Positions 35,078 to 41,911 of a DNA stretch of 47,293 nt are shown here, one piece after another. The DNA is from Bacteroidales bacterium (GTDB lineage Bacteria > Bacteroidota > Bacteroidia > Bacteroidales > UBA7960), in contig PWJC01000028.1 in assembly GCA_003560165.1 (NCBI GenBank), forward strand, positions 1-47,293. Reading direction: 5' to 3'. The notes under the pieces are model-generated. The model had not been told where the DNA came from. It saw nothing but the letters and a program-made list of their open reading frames with translations, and made no database searches. Positions within the stretch are counted from its first letter, which is position 1. Every line of letters starts with the position of its first letter. The position numbers and the translations under genes are program-made.

Positions 35078-36133
35078 ATGGAAACGATCAAGGTCAAAGG
35101 CGGGGCCCTGGAATGCCTCGTTGTGGTGGGGGGGCAGCTGAATCAGCTCCATAGTTACCTGCCTGCCGACAATGTATTCATCATTACCGACCACCACCTC
35201 TACCACATTTATGGTCAGGAGTTCCCCGGTTTCCCGGTATATGTCGCCGAACCGGGCGAACAGAGCAAAACCATGGAGTCGGCCCGGAACATCTTTTACT
35301 GGCTGATGGAGAAAGGGGCCGGACGCAATGCCTTCATTCTGGGCATCGGCGGTGGCATGGTGTGCGATCTGGCCGGATTTGTGGCGTCGGTGTTTATGCG
35401 GGGAGTAAAATACGGTTTCGTGGCCACTACATTACTGGCCCAGGCAGATGCAAGCATCGGAGGCAAGAACGGGATCAACCTGGATGGGTATAAAAACATC
35501 ATCGGCACATTCAATCAGCCTGCCTTTGTGCTCTGCGACACCGGCATGCTCCGCAGCCTCCCCCAGGAGGAGATAAAAAGCGGGCTGGCCGAAGTGGTCA
35601 AGCACGCCCTGATTGCCGACAAAAACATGTTCGGGCGCATTGCCGAAAACCCCGGCTCCATCTTCCGGCTCGAGGAAAGCATGATCAACTACCTGGTGTC
35701 CCGGTCGGTGCACATCAAGTCGGGCATTGTTTCGCGCGACGAAAGAGAAGCCGGTGAGCGACGTAAACTGAACCTGGGGCACAGCTGGGGGCATGCTGTC
35801 GAAAAAACCGACGCAATACCCCATGGCAAGGCGGTATCCATTGGCATCGCCTTCGCAGCCCATTTGTCGGAATACATCGGATGCCTGAAAGAGGATCAGC
35901 GCAAACAGATCGTTTCATTGCTCGAATCGATCGGCCTGCCAACCAGCACAACCACCAACCCCATGACCATCTTCCGGGCCATGGTAAAAGACAAAAAAAG
36001 GGAAAATGCCCGGATCCATTTTGTGCTGATTGCCGGCATCGGACAGGTGAGCGTGGAGCCCATATCCCTGTCGGAGCTGGAGGCCTTTGTGCAGACACTG
36101 AAGGGGAGTGACACCCCCGGCCAAACCCATTAA
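35078..36133 (+). CDS. aroB: 3-dehydroquinate synthase
   Basis: 351-residue AroB, NAD- and metal-dependent cyclisation of DAHP to 3-dehydroquinate. Signatures: GGGMVCDLAGFVASVFMRGV, TTLLAQADASIGGKNGIN, a metal-site Glu in EEIKSGLAEVVKHALI, and the His ligand in LNLGHSWGHAVEK. The start is 9 bases after the preceding stop. The length is standard. Confidence 0.95.
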   Translation: METIKVKGGALECLVVVGGQLNQLHSYLPADNVFIITDHHLYHIYGQEFPGFPVYVAEPGEQSKTMESARNIFYWLMEKGAGRNAFILGIGGGMVCDLAGFVASVFMRGVKYGFVATTLLAQADASIGGKNGINLDGYKNIIGTFNQPAFVLCDTGMLRSLPQEEIKSGLAEVVKHALIADKNMFGRIAENPGSIFRLEESMINYLVSRSVHIKSGIVSRDEREAGERRKLNLGHSWGHAVEKTDAIPHGKAVSIGIAFAAHLSEYIGCLKEDQRKQIVSLLESIGLPTSTTTNPMTIFRAMVKDKKRENARIHFVLIAGIGQVSVEPISLSELEAFVQTLKGSDTPGQTH

Positions 36134-36152
36134 CGCCTGGGAGAAATTCGGC

Positions 36153-37070
36153 ATGAATAAACTGTATACAGTATTTGGCAGTCCTGTGCTTCATAGCAAG
36201 AGCCCGCAACTTTTTCATCACCTGCTCGAAGCCGGGGATTTCTATACGAGAATCCGGCCCGGCTCAGCGCCGGACCTCATTCGAATGTTCAGGTTATGGA
36301 ACATTCGCGGGGCCTCGGTCACCTCCCCTTTCAAAGAAAGCATCTTTCCCCTTATCGACGAAGCATCCGATACGGCCAGGCATATCGGGGCCGTGAACTG
36401 CATACGGTATGAAGGGGGGTCTATTGCCGGGCATAATACCGATCACCATGGGGTGAATGCTGCCCTGGAAGAAGCGGGCGTGGACCTAAATGGGGCAAGG
36501 ATATTGGTGCTGGGCGCCGGCGGTGCCGCCAGGGCTGCCGTATACGGCCTGGTCCGGGCCGGGGCCGGAGTCAGCGTCTGCAACCGCACCCGGGCGAAAG
36601 CCGAACGCATTGGCCTGCAATACGGTGCAGATGTCATTGGCTGGGACGATCCTGCCCCCCGGGCTGCATTCGATGTCGTGGTTTCGGCCCTCCTGCCCGA
36701 GGCCAAACCTCCGTTTGCCGACCGTTGGGAATACGGTTTGCTGCTTGATGCCATCTACAAACCCTCAGCAATGAAAGCCCATGCCCTGACCCGGGGGATC
36801 CCGGCCATCAGCGGAGAACGCTGGCTGATCCATCAGGGCATTGAGGCTGCCAGATTCTATATGGACAAGAACCCCCAACCGCGCACCATGGCATTGGAAC
36901 TGGACAAAATCCCGAACAGGGAAAACCTCCGCATTTTAGTGGCCGACAGGGAAAAACCCGCCGATGTTCACCGACTGCGGCCCGACCTGGTGATATCTGC
37001 CCCAGGCATGAACAAGGCCCGGATAAAACGCATCATCCATGAAGAGAAAGTGCTTGCCTTCGGCGGTTGA
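36153..37070 (+). CDS. aroE: Shikimate dehydrogenase with C-terminal extension
   Basis: 305-residue AroE, reducing 3-dehydroshikimate to shikimate with NADPH. Shikimate-binding residues are in FGSPVLHSKSPQLF, the catalytic Lys is in VTSPFKES, NTDHHG is present, and the NADP loop is LGAGGAARAAVYGL followed by NRTRAKA. Homology ends around residue 250 (LIHQGIEAARFYM). A further ~50 residues (NRENLRILVADREKPADV...) run on and I cannot assign them. The start at 36153 is preferred; an ORF start at 36108 would overlap aroB by 26 bases. aroA overlaps its 3' end by 32 bases. Confidence 0.9.
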   Translation: MNKLYTVFGSPVLHSKSPQLFHHLLEAGDFYTRIRPGSAPDLIRMFRLWNIRGASVTSPFKESIFPLIDEASDTARHIGAVNCIRYEGGSIAGHNTDHHGVNAALEEAGVDLNGARILVLGAGGAARAAVYGLVRAGAGVSVCNRTRAKAERIGLQYGADVIGWDDPAPRAAFDVVVSALLPEAKPPFADRWEYGLLLDAIYKPSAMKAHALTRGIPAISGERWLIHQGIEAARFYMDKNPQPRTMALELDKIPNRENLRILVADREKPADVHRLRPDLVISAPGMNKARIKRIIHEEKVLAFGG

Positions 37071-38301
37071 TGGCAGCCTTCAGGCACCTCCCTCCAAAAG
37101 CGCTGCCCAACGAGCTATTGCCATTGCCTCCCTTGCCCCCGGGCTATCGGTGATCAGGCACCCCGGGCAATGCGACGACGTACTTTCTGCCATTGGGGTC
37201 TGCCTCGATCTGGGGGCCGGCCTGCAATGGCACAAAGACGATCTGCACATACAAGGAGGCATCGACACCCCAAAAAAGCCTCTTAACTGCGGAGAATCCG
37301 GGCTCGGCCTGCGGATGTTTTCGGGCATCGCGTCAAGCCTGGGCGAAGAGGTGGTGCTTACCGGCGAAGGCAGCCTGCCGGGCAGGCCAATGGTTGCCCT
37401 GGAAAATTCTCTCCGGACCCTTGGGGTCGTATGCCGAACTCAGAATGGCTACCTGCCCGTAAAGGTAAAGGGGCCTATCCGGGCCGAAGAAGCCAGCATC
37501 GACGCTTCATCAGGATCACAGGTGCTTACCGGCATTCTGATCGCAGCCCCCCTGAGTGGGAACAGCCTGAATATTTGTGTTGAAAACCTGAAAAGCAAAC
37601 CGTATATCGACCTCACCCTTGAGCTCATGAAGGCATTTGGTGCGGAAGCCACCCATTCGGGATACAGGGAATTCCATATCAGGGGAGGGCAGTCGTACAA
37701 AGCCACGCATTACGTGGTGGAAGGAGACTGGAGTGCTGCCGCATTCCTGCTGGTGGCGGGCGCCACTGCCGGAAGGATCCGGGTGACCGGATTGGACCCC
37801 CGGTCGTTCCAGGCCGACAGGAAGGTGCTGAAGGCCCTGGAGATGGCAGGAGCAGGCATCCTCTTCGGGCAGGCGGGACTCGAAGTATGGAAGAGAAAGC
37901 TGACCCCTTTCTCGTTCGATGCCACCGATTGTCCCGATCTCTTCCCCCCCCTGGTATGCCTGGCGGCCAGCTGCCGGGGGAGAAGCAACATCAGGGGCAT
38001 CGACAGGCTGAGCATCAAGGAAAGCGACCGTGCGGCCACCCTGATGGAGGTGTTCGGCAAGATGGGCATAGTAGTTCAGTTGCGTCAAAACACCATGATC
38101 ATAGAGGGCCGGCGCGCCGGGGGGGCCACGGTAAGCTCACACGGCGATCACCGCATCGCCATGGCTGCCGCCATCGCGGCTCTCAATGCCGGAAACCCGG
38201 TAAACATTATGGATGCCGGGGTCGTTAATAAGTCCTACCCCGGTTTTTTTGAAGACCTGGAAAAGGTGAGTACAGCGGCCGGAAGAGGTGAAGAGGCCTG
38301 A
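37039..38301 (+). CDS. aroA: 3-phosphoshikimate 1-carboxyvinyltransferase (EPSP synthase)
   Basis: 420-residue EPSP synthase. Key elements: APPSKSAAQRAIAIA (substrate Lys), ESGLGLRMFSGIAS, GRPMVALENSLRTLG, SGSQVLTGILIAAPL, GDWSAAAFLL, TDCPDLFPPLVCLAA with the catalytic Asp, KESDR, HGDHRIAMAAAIAAL and the final KSYPGFFEDLEK. The start lies inside aroE (32-base overlap), so translation is probably coupled. The length is normal. Confidence 0.94.
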   Translation: MKRKCLPSAVDGSLQAPPSKSAAQRAIAIASLAPGLSVIRHPGQCDDVLSAIGVCLDLGAGLQWHKDDLHIQGGIDTPKKPLNCGESGLGLRMFSGIASSLGEEVVLTGEGSLPGRPMVALENSLRTLGVVCRTQNGYLPVKVKGPIRAEEASIDASSGSQVLTGILIAAPLSGNSLNICVENLKSKPYIDLTLELMKAFGAEATHSGYREFHIRGGQSYKATHYVVEGDWSAAAFLLVAGATAGRIRVTGLDPRSFQADRKVLKALEMAGAGILFGQAGLEVWKRKLTPFSFDATDCPDLFPPLVCLAASCRGRSNIRGIDRLSIKESDRAATLMEVFGKMGIVVQLRQNTMIIEGRRAGGATVSSHGDHRIAMAAAIAALNAGNPVNIMDAGVVNKSYPGFFEDLEKVSTAAGRGEEA

Positions 38302-38340
38302 ACGGGCGGCCCCTGCTGCCTGTCTGCAAACAGCAAGAAG

Positions 38341-39324
38341 ATGAACAGTTTTGGGCGAATATTCAGAATGCATATTTTTGGCGAATCACATGGCCCCCTG
38401 GTTGGACTGTGCCTTGATGGCTGCCCCCCGGGCATAGCCCTGAAGGAGGAGGACTTCCTGGCCGACCTGGACCGCAGAAGGGCCGGTGCCAGGGGAACAA
38501 CCCCCCGGGTAGAGACCGACCATCCCGAAATTGTTTCCGGATGCTTTGAAGGGCATACCACGGGAGCCCCACTGACCCTGTTGTTCACCAACCGAAACAT
38601 GCGTTCAGGAGATTATGCTGCACTGGCCCGGACGCCAAGGCCCGGACATGCCGATTTTGTCGCTTCAAAACGTTTCAGGGGCTTCAACGACCCCCGGGGC
38701 GGCGGGCATTTTTCGGGCCGGCTGACCCTGGCCCTGGTGGCAGCAGGGGTGGTGGCAAAAAAATTACTTCCCGGCATCCGGATCTCGGCCCGCCTGCTTT
38801 CGGCAGGCGGACATTCCGACATCGCCTCTGCCATTGACCGGGCCATGAAGGAGGGCGACAGCCTGGGCGGACTGGTCGAATGCCGGGCAGACAACGTCCC
38901 CGCCGGCTGGGGAGAACCCTTTTTTGATCCGGCAGAGGCGGTGATCAGCCACCTGGCTTTTGCCGTTCCTGCCATCAAAGGCATCGAGTTTGGTTCGGGC
39001 TTTGCAGCCGCTGCCATGAAGGGCAGCCGGCACAACGACCCCATCATCAACAGAGAAGGGAAGACCGCTTCGAACAATGCAGGCGGGATCAGCGGAGGGC
39101 TCACCAACGGCAACGAACTGGTCTTCCGGGTTGCCGTAAAGCCCACTTCGAGCATTTCCAAAGAACAACAAAGCCTGAACCTGGAAAGCGGGATAATGGA
39201 GCCCCTTTCGGTAAAGGGGCGGCATGATGCCTGCATCGCCCTGAGGGTACCCGTGGTGATAGAGGCCATTACCGCCATGGCCCTGGCCGATCTGAAATTG
39301 ATGGCCGCCAGGGGGGAAGGATAA
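38341..39324 (+). CDS. aroC: Chorismate synthase
   Basis: 327-residue AroC, FMN-dependent formation of chorismate from EPSP. The signatures FGESHGPLVGL, RRAGARGTTPRVETD, RPGHADFVAS, FNDPRGGGHFSGRLT and NNAGGISGGLTNG are present. It is about 30 residues shorter than typical enzymes but covers both ends. It is the last gene of the aromatic operon; no terminator follows before the his leader region, so read-through into the his attenuators is expected. Confidence 0.93.
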   Translation: MNSFGRIFRMHIFGESHGPLVGLCLDGCPPGIALKEEDFLADLDRRRAGARGTTPRVETDHPEIVSGCFEGHTTGAPLTLLFTNRNMRSGDYAALARTPRPGHADFVASKRFRGFNDPRGGGHFSGRLTLALVAAGVVAKKLLPGIRISARLLSAGGHSDIASAIDRAMKEGDSLGGLVECRADNVPAGWGEPFFDPAEAVISHLAFAVPAIKGIEFGSGFAAAAMKGSRHNDPIINREGKTASNNAGGISGGLTNGNELVFRVAVKPTSSISKEQQSLNLESGIMEPLSVKGRHDACIALRVPVVIEAITAMALADLKLMAARGEG

Positions 39325-39362
39325 AAAATACTTCCTTTGATTGAACAAATTCCCCTTGTTGG

Positions 39363-39391
39363 TTGTAGTTAATAAAAAAGAATTACCTTAG
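39363..39391 (+). promoter_or_regulatory. Candidate promoter of the his operon
   Basis: TTG (39363-39365) and TACCTTAG (39384-39391; 7 of 8 to TAnnTTTG), spacer 18; another TTG at 39359-39361 gives spacer 22. The start near 39397 is about 16 bases before the first His leader ATG (39413). Confidence 0.5.
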
Positions 39392-39412
39392 CTGGCTCCG
39401 AACACAAAGACA

Positions 39413-39472
39413 ATGACCGGAAAAACCCATCATCACCTCCATCGCACAATCCATTCCCCAAAAGGGAGTTGA
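39413..39472 (+). CDS. Histidine leader peptide 1
   Basis: A 19-residue ORF, MTGKTHHHLHRTIHSPKGS, with five His codons, three of them consecutive (39428-39436). It ends with TGA at 39470-39472, 42 bases before the first attenuator terminator. Both CAT and CAC codons are used. The peptide has no other recognisable feature, and its position after a promoter and before a terminator fits a His-sensing leader. Confidence 0.87.
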   Translation: MTGKTHHHLHRTIHSPKGS

Positions 39473-39540
39473 CCGGAACCATCGTGGGTTTTTTCACAGA
39501 GAACATACCATCAGGCCCCGGGAAACCCCGGGGCTTTTTT
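39420..39540 (+). promoter_or_regulatory. First his attenuator module: competing RNA structures
   Basis: Region 1 AAAAACCCA (39421-39429, including the first His codon) pairs perfectly with region 2 TGGGTTTTT (39485-39493), 9 bp. Region 2 can instead pair with region 3 GGGAAACCC (39520-39528), six Watson-Crick pairs plus three G-U, as antiterminator. Region 3 is part of the terminator hairpin 39515-39534. A ribosome stalled on the His codons would mask region 1 and favour region 2-3 pairing. Confidence 0.8.
39515..39540 (+). terminator. First his attenuator terminator
   Basis: GCCCCGGG (39515-39522) with CCCGGGGC (39527-39534), AAAC loop, then six T residues. Confidence 0.93.
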
Positions 39541-39566
39541 ATTGAGCCAAAACAAATTGCACAAGC

Positions 39567-39626
39567 ATGACAACCAACAGCCATACCCTCCATCATCATC
39601 CTGCGCTTCAGGCGGCCGGGCGATAA
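39567..39626 (+). CDS. Histidine leader peptide 2
   Basis: A second 19-residue ORF, MTTNSHTLHHHPALQAAGR, with four His codons, three consecutive (39591-39599), ending TAA at 39624-39626. It begins only 26 bases after the T-run of the first terminator, too close to have its own promoter, so it is translated only from transcripts that passed the first gate. The sequence around the His run differs from leader 1. Confidence 0.87.
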   Translation: MTTNSHTLHHHPALQAAGR

Positions 39627-39702
39627 AGGATTGGCTATGTAACAAAAACACAGCATCACTTACGCAGGGGGACCGCCGACACCGGCAGGCCCCCTTTTTT
39701 TT
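39579..39702 (+). promoter_or_regulatory. Second his attenuator module: competing RNA structures
   Basis: The terminator is strong (39667-39694 plus T-run). Competing pairings are short: AGCCA (39579-39583) with TGGCT (39632-39636), and TTGGC (39631-39635) with GCCGA (39675-39679) within the terminator 5' arm. An alternative antiterminator is GGCGG (39611-39615, inside the leader ORF) with CCGCC (39673-39677). The 1-2-3-4 order matches the first module but pairing is weaker, so the antiterminator call is tentative. Confidence 0.55.
39667..39702 (+). terminator. Second his attenuator terminator
   Basis: GGGGG (39667-39671) pairs with CCCCC (39690-39694); the stem continues CC/GG and GCCG/CGGC with single bulged A residues at 39672 and 39687, 11 bp in all, and is followed by eight T. 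It ends 22 bases before the hisG ATG. Confidence 0.92.
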
Positions 39703-39724
39703 ATTATCAAAACACCAACTAAGC

Positions 39725-40594
39725 ATGACACACAAAAACAAACTGTTGACCCTGGCCGTTCAAAAAAGCGGCCGGTTGAGCGAAGACTCCCTGAGCCTGC
39801 TCAAAAAATGCGGCATTGGCATTCAGAACGGCCGCAACCGTCTAAAAGCCACCGCCAGTGGGTTCCCCCTCGAGCTGATCTTTTTGCGCGACGACGACAT
39901 CCCCCAATATGTAGAGGACGGGGTGGCCATGGCAGGCATACTGGGACTCAACGAGGTCATTGAAAAAAACCGCAAGGTCAGCATCGTCAGCGAACTGGGG
40001 TTTTCGCGCTGCCGGCTCTCGGTGGCCGTTCCTAAACAGGTCGATTATCCGGGCAGGGAATACCTCAACAACAAGCGCATCGCCACCTCCTATCCGGCCA
40101 TTCTTCAGTCATTCCTGAACGATAACGGCCTGAAGGCCGAGATACACCCCATCAGCGGATCTGTCGAAGTCACCCCGGGTCTGGGCCTGGCAGACGCCAT
40201 TTTTGAGATCGTGAGCTCGGGGGGCACCCTGATTGGTAACGGGCTGAAAGAAGTGGAGGTTGTTCTGGAAAGCCAAGCGGTGATGATCGCCCGGGAAGGC
40301 CTCCCGGCAGACACCGGAGAACTTTTGCAGCAACTGCTCTTCAGGATCAAGGCCGTTCAAAAGGCCAGCAACAACAAATACATCCTGCTGAACGCACCCA
40401 AAGAAAAGCTCGGGCGCATCAGTTCGTTATTGCCGGGGATGAAGAGCCCCACCCTGATGCCGCTGGCCGAAAAAGGCTGGTATTCTCTGCATTCGGTGAT
40501 CAGCGAAGATGATTTCTGGAACGTGATCGACAATTTGAAAGAAGCAGGCGCCCAAGGCATACTTGTGATCCCGATAGAGAAAATGGTGGTTTGA
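39725..40594 (+). CDS. hisG: ATP phosphoribosyltransferase
   Basis: 289-residue long-form HisG, the first and feedback-controlled step of histidine synthesis. The catalytic part starts LLTLAVQKSGRLSEDSL and includes the PRPP-binding segment SGSVEVTPGLGLADAIFEIVSSGGTL; the C-terminal ~75 residues are the regulatory HisG_C domain (LMPLAEKGWYSLHSVISEDDFW). The start at 39725 is chosen because the in-frame upstream 61 codons belong to the attenuator. It is the first structural gene after the two His leaders. Confidence 0.95.
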   Translation: MTHKNKLLTLAVQKSGRLSEDSLSLLKKCGIGIQNGRNRLKATASGFPLELIFLRDDDIPQYVEDGVAMAGILGLNEVIEKNRKVSIVSELGFSRCRLSVAVPKQVDYPGREYLNNKRIATSYPAILQSFLNDNGLKAEIHPISGSVEVTPGLGLADAIFEIVSSGGTLIGNGLKEVEVVLESQAVMIAREGLPADTGELLQQLLFRIKAVQKASNNKYILLNAPKEKLGRISSLLPGMKSPTLMPLAEKGWYSLHSVISEDDFWNVIDNLKEAGAQGILVIPIEKMVV

Positions 40595-40630
40595 AAGCAC
40601 CCTTTAAAAAGAACCGGAATAAAACAGGCT

Positions 40631-41911
40631 ATGAAAATCGTATCGAAGATCATCCCGGCCGAATATGAACGAATCCTGCAGCGGCCAAAGGAAGTGCAGG
40701 AAGGACTGGAACAAAAGGTGAGCCGCATCATCGAAAGGGTCGAACAGGGGGGCGACGAGGCCCTGCGCGAACTCTGCCGGGAGATCGACGGCCGCGTACC
40801 CCAACAGTTTGAAATACCCCCGTATCAGCTGGTACTGGCCGGAAGCGATGTGGACGGCCACCTGAAATCGGCCATCAGCCAGGCCATCGAAAACATCCGC
40901 ACCTTTCACCAGGCCCAGCTGCCGATGCCGGTGTCGGTCGAAACCATGCCCGGTATCCGCTGCAGCCTGCATTACGAGCCCATCGAAAAGGTGGGGCTCT
41001 ACATACCCGGAGGCACCGCCCCCCTGCTGTCTACCGTATTGATGACGGCCATCCCGGCAAGCCTGGCGGGTTGCCGGGAGATCATTGCCTGCACCCCACC
41101 CGGGGCGCCCCCCGAATTGCTATACACCCTCAGTCTGTTCAAAATGAGGGTGTTCTCCATCGGAGGGGCACAGGCCATTGCAGCCATGGCACTGGGTACC
41201 GAAAGCATACCCAAAACCGACAAGGTGTTTGGCCCGGGCAACGCATGGGTCACTGCCGCAAAAATGCAGCTGGCAGGCCGTGGACTGGCCATCGATATGC
41301 CAGCCGGCCCATCGGAGTTAATGGTCATTGCCGACGACACGGCCATCCCGTCATACATTGCCGCCGATTTGTTATCGCAGGCCGAGCATGGCCCCGACAG
41401 CCAGGTGGTTTTGGTGGCAACCTCGATGGACATCATCCGGGCCACCATGGATGAAGCAGGGAGGCAGATCGAAAAATTGCCGCGAAGGGAGGTAGCCAGA
41501 CAGGCGATGAGACAGAGTCTGGCCATTTGTGCAGATAATGTGCAGCAGGCATTGGATATCAGCAACTACTATGCTCCCGAACACCTGATATTGTCGGTAA
41601 GGGAAGCCCGGAAAGCCGCCGGACAAATCCGCAATGCCGGATCGGTCTTTCTCGGCAACTTCACCCCTGAATCGGCGGGCGACTATGCCAGCGGCACCAA
41701 CCACACCCTTCCCACAGGCGGATTTGCCAGGGCATGGAGCGGAATCACCACCTCTGCCTTCATGAAGGCCATTTCCATACAGGAGATCACCCGCGAAGGA
41801 CTACTGAAACTGGCACCAGCCATATTGCAGATGGCCGGTGCCGAACAGCTCGACGCCCACGCAAGCGCCGTATTGCAAAGGATACAAAAACCCCCGGAAG
41901 ATGTCATTTGA
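40631..41911 (+). CDS. hisD: Histidinol dehydrogenase
   Basis: 426-residue HisD, oxidising histidinol to histidine in two NAD-dependent steps. Signatures: GLYIPGGTAPLLSTVLM, KVFGPGNAWVTAAK, IDMPAGPSELMVIAD, SQAEHGPDSQ (catalytic/zinc residues) and AGSVFLGNFTPESAGDYASG followed by the NHTLPTGG motif. Its end overlaps the start of the next gene by 11 bases. Confidence 0.95.
   Translation: MKIVSKIIPAEYERILQRPKEVQEGLEQKVSRIIERVEQGGDEALRELCREIDGRVPQQFEIPPYQLVLAGSDVDGHLKSAISQAIENIRTFHQAQLPMPVSVETMPGIRCSLHYEPIEKVGLYIPGGTAPLLSTVLMTAIPASLAGCREIIACTPPGAPPELLYTLSLFKMRVFSIGGAQAIAAMALGTESIPKTDKVFGPGNAWVTAAKMQLAGRGLAIDMPAGPSELMVIADDTAIPSYIAADLLSQAEHGPDSQVVLVATSMDIIRATMDEAGRQIEKLPRREVARQAMRQSLAICADNVQQALDISNYYAPEHLILSVREARKAAGQIRNAGSVFLGNFTPESAGDYASGTNHTLPTGGFARAWSGITTSAFMKAISIQEITREGLLKLAPAILQMAGAEQLDAHASAVLQRIQKPPEDVI

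Noticed and set aside
36108-36152. Earlier aroE start overlapping aroB
   Set aside because: The 15 extra residues do not resemble AroE, and MNKLYTVFGSP at 36153 is the expected beginning of the fold.
39542-39724. Upstream in-frame extension of hisG
   Set aside because: The extra 61 codons run through the second leader, its terminator and poly-T; the HisG family start is at 39725.
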